DNA of 64,000 nucleotides from Bagarius yarrelli (lineage: Eukaryota; Chordata; Actinopteri; Siluriformes; Sisoridae), in NCBI GenBank assembly GCA_005784505.1, contig VCAZ01000022.1:1405695-1469694 (forward strand), read 5' to 3'. The notes beneath the pieces are model-generated. The model had not been told where the DNA came from. It saw only the letters and a list, made by a program, of their open reading frames with translations, and searched no databases. Position numbers and translations under genes: made by a program. This document shows, in pieces, positions 35,061-45,669 of the stretch. Position 1 is the first letter of the stretch. Every line of letters begins with the position of its first letter.

Positions 35061-38000
35061 TCGTTTTCTTACTGATCCTTTTTTTCTGATTCCCAGTGCT
35101 CACTCTCACACACTATACCAATTACATAAACCTGTGTGTATATGTTTCTGTGTGTGTGTGTGAAGGTGAAAGATAAAAATAATATACAATAATATAGGAC
35201 AGATATTTTCTGGTTGGCATAAAAACATGTTTGGGACACACACGTTTACACACACATACACACACACACACGAGGGTGTATGATGGCAGCAGGAGTTTTC
35301 TCAGCCCAAATAGGAAACAAGGAAGTTTAAATGAGATAGTGTGTGTGTGTGTTAGTGTTGTCTGTTTTAGTGTCTCACACACACACACACACACAGACAC
35401 CACACAAGGCTCAGATCAGTTTACTGTACTGATAACGTCAATCAGCACTGATAGTTATCAGACACTTGGCCTGCAGGGAGTTGCGGAGGTGAAGAGTGGG
35501 TGATTTCAAGGACCCTAACAAAAGGAAACCCTACAGAAAACCAGACAAGGAAAAAAAAACTAGACCCTCGCAAACAGGTTCAGATTCGGTGGTCATGGTG
35601 TTGAACTGCTAATCAGAAGATCAAGGGGTCAAATCCCAGCACCACCAAGCTGCCACTGCTGTCCAGGTCTACAAATAAACAGAAGTCGCTTTAAATGTAA
35701 TGTAATAGAAAGTCGCTTGTCTGTGTACGAACACGTTCCTCATGACACACTGTAGGATCTCCATTGTCACTATGTCATACTGTCAAGAACGGACGCACAC
35801 AAGAAGTTCTAAGTCATCAAGCCGTCATCAAACATTCAGTAACCCGCGTCCTCTCGCTAAACGGTAGCTAACAGCGAACAAACAGCAGCCATGACATGTT
35901 ATACAAACACCTCAATAGCAGGTTCCTCTTCTTGATGTTCTGTTCACTGGATTCGTTTCCACATTTTCCCCGAAGTGTTTTGAAGTTGTTGCGTCATCAT
36001 TGGGTTTTCTGCAGGAGGAAAGTCTCGGAAATCTTCTCACACTGCCAGAATTTCTTAAAAGAACCTGATCACTATGTCCGTTAGTCGTCTTTTGGTGAAC
36101 ACGACAAACTAACAGATTGTAATGTATGGTTATTGGAATGTTTCCAGACAGATCGTGGCTATAATTGCAGTGTAAAGCCGACTTAACATGACAAGCAGGA
36201 TGTTGTTTCTAATTTAATTCAGTTTTGGGAAAAAAGGGAGGGTGACCGGGGGGGGGGGGGGTTGCTGCTTAATGGTGCTAATTAGGAACAAGCACTAACT
36301 TGATCTGTGGTCCTTCAGCAACATAAGTGTAAATGAATAAATGTCTCGCTGAACCTTAATGAGCGAACATTTAACACGATTTGTGGCCATTTTATTGAGA
36401 CATTTCAGGTCACAGTGTTTTGGTTACCAGTCTTTTACATGGTTTCCATTTTAAGATGAAGTGAAAGCCAGCAACACATGATTTTGCTCGTTTTTGTGCG
36501 GCAGTTAGTTTTTATTTCGAGCCACTTATATTTATCCTATTATACACTTGTGGTTGAGAATCTTGCTTTGGGGAATAGTTTTTCTATCCGTAAGCGCTAA
36601 TACCTAATATTCATGGGACGTTTGTTATTTAATCAGATTTTGCCTCTAGTACGTCTTGTTATTGTCAAGAATCACATTAAATTGTTAGTTTGTGCATTAT
36701 GGATTGATTTTTTTACTGTAAAACACAAATTCTGGTAAAACTCAAAACAGATGCATTGAAAAACATTTTCACCCGAAATCATTTGCCAGTTTCCTGAAAA
36801 TCGCTGCTGAACATTTAAATGCAATTTCACAGATATGTGGATTCGACCGTAAATCTCTTGGAATACTTCAGGTTCCACTGCCTCGGTCATCCAGAATGTG
36901 GGTATTACAGTGGAACCTCTAGACAGTTTTAGTCAAGGTGACCAAAGGAGGCTAAGCGAACCTTAGGGTGGCTGCATTTTCTTTACTTTTACTACATAAA
37001 CTAGGGTGAATTTACATTTAGTATTTAAATTAGTACCTTTTGCAGAATCATATTATGGACACAGGGGCAGAATTCATACAATGGTGGCCATGGCTTGCCC
37101 TGGTGTGTGTGGGTTGCCCTGGTAAATGCTTATTCATTTTGTTTCACTTCTAGTTTTTGTTCATGATTTACTCCAATATTTAAAAAAAATATTTTATTTA
37201 TTTTCATTTATATATTTTTTATTTAGCACATTTTATGGTGTAGTTCCTTTTTTTGGTCAGCGATCTGTTTGTTATTTATCGCACACCTTACACCGCCATA
37301 ACAAACATGGCACCTTGCAAAGCACACACTATATCTCTTTACTTTATTCCACAAATTGATCGTTTGGTTTGAAACCAGTTTAAGGATTAGCTATGATAAA
37401 TTGCCCCACATATGGATAAATGGTCTGCAAGTTGGCCCTGCGTTGTGCCCCGAGTTTGCAGAGATTGACTCCAGGTTCCCTGTGAAGATTTTGCAATACA
37501 TCAAATGAATGGATAGGTAAATATCCCATCCGCCTGTAGGAAGATCTGTGTTATTTTTCAATCCACACACACAGACTTTCAGCAGAGGTGTGGACATTTT
37601 TTCGATTTTCTCTCTGTGATGTCTAACAGAGATGATGACCTTCTGAACTGCACATCTGCTCAGTATATAAACGCTTATCAGCTCGTGATGAGAGAGGAAA
37701 AGAGAGACAACAAGACAAAGAGAGAGAGAACGAGAGAGAGAGAGGGAGAGAGAGAGAACGGATAAAATATATAATATATAAAATATAAATATATATATAT
37801 TACAGTTTTATATATTTTTTCCTTTATATTTTACATATAAATATATATATATTTTTTTTTCAATCTGCTACATTAAACATACGTTTCTTTTATTTTGTTC
37901 ATTATTATTAATCTCTGGAATAAATTCAGCTTCTTGTTTTGTGAACATGTTCTGTTGTGTTCTTCTGTTCCGTTATTTGGTTCTGGATGTCGTAGGTGTT

Positions 38001-38090
38001 TTGTTTTTTAATTAAAAAAGCGGTAATTGATGTTTACTTGCATCAGTGTGAAGGATGCGGTGTTTAAGCATCGACTACGTGAGCTGAAGG
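35061..38090. other. Intergenic DNA between hs3st1 and clnk
   Basis: Contains CA/TG tracts (35145-35162, 35260-35273, 35340-35352, 35377-35397), a SINE at 35586, a G run at 36248-36261, and GA/TA-rich DNA at 37710-37860. A TATATAA at 37664-37670 is a possible TATA box but is unsupported otherwise. No exon recognised. Confidence 0.45.
35586..35705 (+). mobile_element. SINE (family A)
   Basis: GTTGAACTGCTAATCAGAAG, GGGTCAAATCCCAGCACCAC and AAGCTGCCACTGCTG are followed by a shortened tail AGAAGTCGCTTTAAATGTAA. The GGGCCCCTGAGCAAGG block is deleted. Confidence 0.75.
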
Positions 38091-38093
38091 GGC

Positions 38094-38150
38094 TATAAAT
38101 AGGCGACACCGGAAGGAAGCTGACAGGAAACGCATATCACTTCCTCTGTT
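38094..38150 (+). promoter_or_regulatory. Candidate clnk promoter
   Basis: A TATAAATA box at 38094-38101 is followed by ETS-type sites ACCGGAAG (38108-38115), AGGAAA (38125) and CACTTCCTCT (38139-38148, PU.1-like). It lies about 1 kb upstream of the first clnk exon I can support, and ETS/PU.1 sites suit a haematopoietic gene. I could not find the connecting 5' exon, so the link is inferred. Confidence 0.3.
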
Positions 38151-38330
38151 TTTGGGGGGCTTTTTTACAAGTAGTGGGTGAGAACGAGAGAGCGAGAGAG
38201 ACATAAATAATAATAATAATCGTGAATAATTAAAAGCTTCAAATGCCGGGCCGTAAAAAAAAATGCATGTGTGGAAATGTGCAACACTTAAGCCAGCCAT
38301 AAACATCACTGTAAGCACTACATATTAGAC

Positions 38331-38707
38331 GGGTATCCTTCCCTCTCAGCAGTGAGGGCTTAAGGGCCTTAAGATCCCTCTCACCCCAACCACGGACTGT
38401 TCACTCTTCTCCCATCAGGCAGACGCTACCAATGCCTCAGAGCCGCACAAACAGACTGAAAAACAGCTTCTTTCCTGTGGCTGTTTCTGCACTGAACAGC
38501 TGTTATACAGTATTTTAATTACTACTGCACTGCCAATTCTACCCCCACCTCTGTAACTATCAACCCCATACCCTATTTATTACACTGCTATTCATTGTCA
38601 ATAAGCCACTTATGCACTTCTGGTTAGATGCTAACTGCATTTCATTGGCTCTGTACATCTACCTTGCACAATGACAATAAAGTTGAATCTAATCTAATCT
38701 AATCTAA
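38331..38707 (+). mobile_element. 5'-truncated non-LTR retrotransposon 3' end
   Basis: A short frame reads LLPSGRRYQCLRAAQTD, the motif found near the C-terminus of fish L2/Rex-type reverse transcriptases, then breaks by stop and frameshift. The sequence ends in GCACAATGACAATAAAGTTG and a tandem (AATCT)n tail at 38687-38707. Length and tail fit a dead-on-arrival LINE copy. Confidence 0.7.
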
Positions 38708-39034
38708 TGTGGAATCTAACGACCTTACATGTCTATCTATCTATCTATCTTTATCTGCCTCTCTATATCCATCTCTTTTAATCTTTCTGTCTCCATCGGT
38801 CTGTCTCTATATATATATTTGCCTTTCTCAATTTATCTGTCTCTCTCTTTCTATTAGCCTCCCTCTATCCGTCTCTCTCTATCTGTCTGTCTCCATCTCT
38901 CGATTTTTCTCTTAACATATAATTTTGAGATTAGTAAAAAGTAGAAAAGCATACAGATGTTAATCTTGTACAGGAAGTAAGCCGAGAAACCACAGAAGCA
39001 AAAAAGTGACCTTGCTTCTGCTACAGTGCTTCTG

Positions 39035-39082
<48 letters not shown>

Positions 39083-39176
39083 GCCTACACATCCTTTACA
39101 CGGCAAGACCCGCTCTATCAGTCTTTTTCACATCACACCACGAACCCGCCAAGTGTTAACGTCTCCATCCCACCAG
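39083..39176 (+). CDS. clnk: clnk putative exon (first found)
   Basis: Acceptor ACAAACAG lies just after a (CA)n tract, so its pyrimidine tract is poor; the donor CCACCAG|GTAAGT is strong. It enters needing one base and leaves in phase 0, with an open frame ending TSPSHQ. Weakest exon of the chain. Confidence 0.4.
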
Positions 39177-42100
39177 GTAAGTACAGTATTCAGGCTTAGA
39201 AAAAATCTTTGCCAGGTAAATGTGTGTGTGTGTGTGTGTGTGTCTTTCAGCTGGGGATGTTTATAAATTGTTTCCCATATTGAAAGTAATGGCCTGTAAT
39301 GCAGATAGGATGCGGTGTTAGCATGCCTGGTTTTTTTGGAATAACCGATTTAATGCCCTAAATGTTTATTCATTATATTTAACTTTATTTATTTAATCAG
39401 CACTTTTATTCAACCTGTTTTCTATTACTGGCTTTTTTTAAAAAAAAAACAACAACATTTTCTTGGTGTGGCCGCTTTTGCCTTTAGTGTCATCACTGTT
39501 TCCAGTTTAGTGTAACTAGCGGGTCATGATATCAGTGTTCATGCTACAGAATTGTTACTCCGGTGTGCAATTTACTCTGTTATGCTTTACTGTCGGTGCT
39601 GTTGTTGTGTGTCTTTAGTATAATTAGTATAGTGTTAAATTAACACTCGAATGTTGCCTAAATAATAAAAGTTTAGTTGGACATCACCATGTACACCCCC
39701 GATACACGCTCTAGGATGTTGATGATCTTTATGGGGACATTTTTGGGGCCCTTCGAAATGACTGTATTGTTACTGTTGGTGTCATTCGGTGCCTCTCGAT
39801 GTTAATTACATCAGTACAGTAGTAGTGAATTTGCGTTGAAAATGTTAGATCTGTTTAGACCAAAGACTTAATTACCGAATTCAGGTTTAATTTTATATAA
39901 AATTAAAATAATGTATAAAACAAAACAAAAAATTGCGTTGCATTTCTCTCTATATAACTTTCAGAAAAATCAGAGCAGCATATCAAGGTTTTTCGCCGTA
40001 AACATTCTAAAAATACGTCCATTTCAAATGTGCTGAGAAAGAAAGAAAGAGAGAGAGAGAATTTTTTAAATGTGTAGAAAGAGACAGGCAGAAAAAGAGC
40101 CAAATAAGTTATAGGGAGAGATAGACAGCGACAAAGACCCAGAAAGGAAAGAAACAGAGACAACGACAGCGGGAGAGACAATGAGAGACAAAGACACAGA
40201 GAAACAGAGGTAGAGACAAAGAAAGAGAGCGACAGAGTTAAAGATATACAGAAGGAGAGACAGGGACGAAGAGAGAGAGAGGCACAGATACAGATAAGAG
40301 ATACAGAGGAAGAGACAGGGACAAGAGATACAGAGGAAGAGACAGGGACAAAAGAGAGAGAGCAAGAGACAGGGACAAAGAGAGAGAGCAAGAGAGGGGG
40401 AGAGATACAGGGACAAAGAGAGAGCGCGAAGGAGAGAGACAGAAGGAGCGAGGGGGACAAAAAGAGAGACAAAGGGAGAGAAAGGCAGAGACAAAGAGGT
40501 ACAAAGGAAGAAATGGATAAAAGAGCATAATGTGCACTTAAGCTGGTGTGTGTGTGTGTGTGTCTTTTTTCTACGGAATAAATATGAGCAGTTCGATTGT
40601 CTTTTCTTATTAAAACACATTATAATACCACACACCTACAAATGTCCATCTGTGTATTTTGTTTTCCAGCACAACACTGGATGGACAACATTTACAGATA
40701 ACGGTATCACACACACACACACACACACACACTTACTTCTGTCCAAATTTCTGTCCAAAAACCGACATCTTTTGTTTGCATATTTTACATTCTGCAAAAT
40801 TTGTTACTAAAAATGTGTGTGTATGTGTGTGTGTGTGTGTGAAATACAGATTGCACATTGCAGGTGTCTCCTTTAAACATGGTAAGTCACACTGCGTCCT
40901 TCTCCTCACCTTTTCCTCGCCAGTCTGTCTGTTTGTCAGTCCCTTTCTCTCTCTTGATCTATAAAACACTTTAATTTAAACATTCACCAATCAGGATTGT
41001 TGGAATAGAGGAGGCGGGATCAAACAAAGATTGGTTTACCATGGCGACTTAGACGAAGAAGACTACCACGTGCCAGAGGAACCTGTAGTACACTTCCCCA
41101 AAACCACAGGTAACAGGTAACACGTTCAATCTTCTTCTGAATGGGTCCCATAACACACACACACACACACACTATCAATCATACAGAGTGTAATATTGAC
41201 AAAAATACCACACACACCCCTTCGGTTATAGTTGCTGCTTATATCGAAACCATGAGTGCGAAAAATCATGACGACTATTTTTTATCACATATTACAATGT
41301 CGCCATCTAAAGTCCAAATCATGCTACTGCCATGCTAAATGAAATATATCAGGGGGTCCCTTAACTTTATTTCTGTGAGGGCCAAATCATTTCTTCGTTC
41401 TTTAATCGGGTTCTTCAACAGAAAACTCTGGATGTTCTATAATTCCATGATTCTCAGTATTACTGTAAAGATTGGATGTGAAATTTTAAAGTATTTTTTT
41501 GCCTCCTAATACTGGATTAGTTGATTATTTGGTTATGATCGTACAGACTAATGTTTTCATCATTATATCATCTTTGGAATTTCTTACTGGTTGGTGTACG
41601 GTATCAGATATGCACTAGATAAATGATGCAAACTAGCAAGCGAGATTTTTTGCTTAAGTTTTACATTATAAAAGTTAAATAATACATACAAAAGTGAAAT
41701 AATTGTGGTAGAAACTGTACACATAATGCTACGGGACATGTCTGATCAATAATGATCTATGTAGCTATGTAATTAACTACATAGCTAACTATGTAAACTA
41801 TTTATGGATTGCTAACAAACTGAAAATAACAGCTAGCTAATGTTAGCTTAGCATCCCTCACAGATGTAAAACCTTTTTGTAAAATAAAAGTTCTGTTAAA
41901 AATTATAATAATATTAAATAATAATAACCAATAATAATAATAATAATAATAATAATAACTCCCCTGCTTTACTTACTTTATCTCGTTCTGTGGTGCAACT
42001 GACGTATAAAATCTTAGATAAAAGTCTCAAGGTGGCAAAGCAAGTCGACAGTGTGTGAGCAATTAAGGACATTTCTAAGAACTCCTGCTTTACACATTGG

Positions 42101-44014
42101 TGTTAATTGTGTTGTAGACAATCGTCCCAGGAAAGAAAAACCTTTCCACGACAAAGGCTTCAAGGTGAGTTTACAGTGTGTGAGAGAAAAAAAGAGAGAA
42201 AACTAAATCTACTAATGCTCACTAATAAAAGATGAAACTGTGTGTGTGTGTGTGTGTGTGTGTATAGAACATTTTGGATACTCCTCCACGTCTGCCAAAG
42301 CAGCCCTTAGGTAATCAGTGCAGCTCCGGACATCACTGTGGAAACGCAGCTGCGGAGAACAACATTGTAAATTAACATGTACCTCTTAAACAGGAAGTCC
42401 AGCGCCAATTATAAACCGCGATCTAAAACCAGGAAGACGGCAAAAAGTCACAGCAGGTCTCTATTTTTTATTACTACACATACAAAGTATATAAAACAGC
42501 TAATGTGATAATTCAATTAATAAAACTGATATAAATCTGCAATATCATAATACTTTTTTTTTTGCTGCAGCACGACGATTGCAGACTTTTGCTTCAAATG
42601 AAACGGTGAACAATTTATCATTTAAATAATTTTTATTATACATATAATTAAATATATAAACATTGCTCATTGAAATATTCTTTCGTTTTTCCAGACCACC
42701 AGCATCCCACCGAGGTAATCAGTGTTACGCTATATGCTATATTCCTGCTAACACTAAAAATATCCAGTGAATTTGAAACCATTGAGATTTTTGGGTCTTG
42801 AGCTGCTAATAATATCCTGGGGCGAAAAAATCGTATAAAATAATCCAACTAGGAAAACCGCCGGTACCAAAAGACACAAAAAGTCACATGGAAAAACTGG
42901 ATTTTTTTCCCATTGTATTTTTGTTTCCGCTAATAAAAAGTGGTAGCCCAGTGGTTACGGTGTTGGACTGCTAATTGTGGGTTCAATTCCCAACAGCACC
43001 AAAATGACACCGCTTAGTCGGATAAAAATAGAATGAGATGAAATATAAATTGCTTTGGATTATTAAGTGTGTTTGCCAAATTACAGAAATGTAAAACACA
43101 CACACACACACACACACACCTTCTGAGGACCTCAAATTAATATAATAATAATAATAATAATAATAATCACATCTTACTCCAATTTTAACCACCAAAACCA
43201 AAAGCTGCAATTTTTAACGACCCTCCAAATGTCCCCACAGGCTCAAAACACATACTGGAGACTTATGTTTTGCTTCCCCAACTACATTTACACCATTTGG
43301 CAACTTACATTTATCTTTTTTATACAACTGGGTAATCGGGGGTTAAGGACCTTGCTCAGGGGCCCAACGGTGGCAATTTGGTGGTGCTTGGACTCGAACC
43401 GCGATATCAATTGCCCCCTTCCCCCTGATTTCCACCCTTTTCATAGTCATTGTAAAAAAGCCTGTTTCCTTATTGGTAGAAACCCTACCACCATTTCAGT
43501 CACATTTCTGGTATTTGGTAGACACCCTAATCCAGAACACCTTTCTTTCACTCCTTTTTTTTATCCAACTGAGCAGTTCTAAGTTAAGGGCCTTGCTCAG
43601 GGGCCCAACAGTGGCAGATTGGTGTTGCTGGGAATTGAACCTATGATGAGTTTCCTTCAACTGGTGTGTGAATTGCACAGCCTGTTATAACAACGGTCAC
43701 AATTCTGGAGGAAAATAAGGAAGTCTGGTGTACCTACACACATCACTTCTACAAATGTTCTAAAAATGTTATTGTCCCTAAAGAAAAAAACATATTTAAC
43801 TGTCCACTCTTTCAAAAGTGAGGTATGTACTGTACGAGTGTGTGTGTGTGTGTGTGTGTGTGTTTGTGTTTGCATGTGTGATTTCATACAAGACAAGTAA
43901 GATCACCTTCACGTGACAGTTTTGATCACACTGACCATAATCCTCCACCCAGACCTCCACCCTGCACTCCAAGGCAAACACCTCACATAAACACACGCAC
44001 TGCAGCAGAGTGAG

Positions 44015-44068
<54 letters not shown>

Positions 44069-45245
44069 GCAAGCAAAACAAACACTTAAGGAGCAGGTCT
44101 CACTTTACACACACACACTCACAGCGACACTTTACATAGACAGCAAGCAAACACCCCCCACACAGACACACACACTCATATGGGAAACAAGTCTCATTTT
44201 ACACACACAAATATACACAAACGTATACAGACTATGTAAGTGTATGTGACTCGGGCGAGTCAACGAGTCACACAAACACACACACTATTGTGTGTCTCAT
44301 ACACTAAAAACACAAACATCCAAATCACTGATTCTTCAAATTTAACATGAGAAAATAAACACGCCTACATTCTATTACACACACACACACACACACAGTC
44401 AAATAGTAACCGTCATGTTGTTTCTTGCTCAGCAGTGGTGCGAGTCTGTCCGAGAGCGAGATCGTGAGTCACCTTTCTTACTTATACTTTAAATCAGACA
44501 GAAATGATTTCCCTTTAATCTGTCGGTGGACATTCGACTCCGCCCACCGCCTACTAAACAAATCATTAATGTTAAAATAATAATAAAAAAATGTTTATAT
44601 TCCACAGCAAATCAACAGCAGATTAACAGGTATGGGCTAATTCCGTCTCACTTCCTGTTTACTCGTATACGTCAATCATTTTATTGACCCCGCCTCCTTT
44701 ACAGATCTCCGAATTGGGACCTGCTACAGACATTCGCTGGATCTGGAGTCACATGAACAGGAGCTGAGGTATCAAAAACAGTATATCTGATGTCTGTGCT
44801 ACTTCGTCATCTCAGTTGTTATGAAAATTAAATTATTATAATTATTTTTTTTTAAATTAAAGATTAATCCTTTTCTGAGATTATTTAGTTTTATCTAATT
44901 TCCATTTAAATAAATCAGTCTAATCATAATGCTGCCATGGTACATACAGTACAGAGTCACACACACACACTCTTAACACACACTTGTATTTATTGGTGCA
45001 TCTTACTTTTTTTTTTCTTCCCTAAAGATACATGATTGACGGGAGTGCTGAAGGAGGTGTGTGTGTGTGTGTGTGTGCGTGTGTTTTGTTTGCATTACGT
45101 CGTGTTGTGTTGATTTCTTTGTTTATCAGGTTGTGCCGTTGTGGATTTTACTGTAGGTTCAGGAAGACAGATGCATCACGAGTGGCCGCAGGTTAAAGCA
45201 GGTTCAGAGCCGGCCAGCTACACGGGACACAGCAAACCGGTGGAG

Positions 45246-45286
<41 letters not shown>

Positions 45287-45346
45287 TAACTCAGTCGACC
45301 CAACTGTGACAGATAAAGAGAGAGAGAGAAAGGGAGAGAGAGAAAC

Positions 45347-45400
<54 letters not shown>

Positions 45401-45578
45401 AGAGAGAGAGGGGAAGAAATCAAAGTTTTTGTGCAAATGGTGTGTATATATGTGTGTGTATTTTGTGTTTATAGGAAATAATTCAGTGTTTCTGTTTCAG
45501 GCATCTGCTGAGCAGGAATGGTATGTAGGAAGCTTCAGTAGAGTGGAAGCAGAACACGCACTTCATTTGGTGAACCGG

Positions 45579-45609
<31 letters not shown>

Positions 45610-45610
45610 C

Positions 45611-45669
<59 letters not shown>

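Noticed and set aside
39903..40635. Two long minus-strand open frames of 189 codons each, Leu/Ser-rich, looking like membrane proteins
   Set aside because: They overlap in different frames on a GA-rich simple repeat; low complexity explains their length.
42853..42900. Possible clnk exon with a frame reading KPPVPKDTKSHMEK after an AG
   Set aside because: Attractive as a proline-rich peptide, but it lacks a good donor and its phase does not fit the exon at 42695, which joins perfectly to 44433 without it.
43229..43582. Open frame of 117 codons
   Set aside because: It is a translation through two inverted SINE copies.
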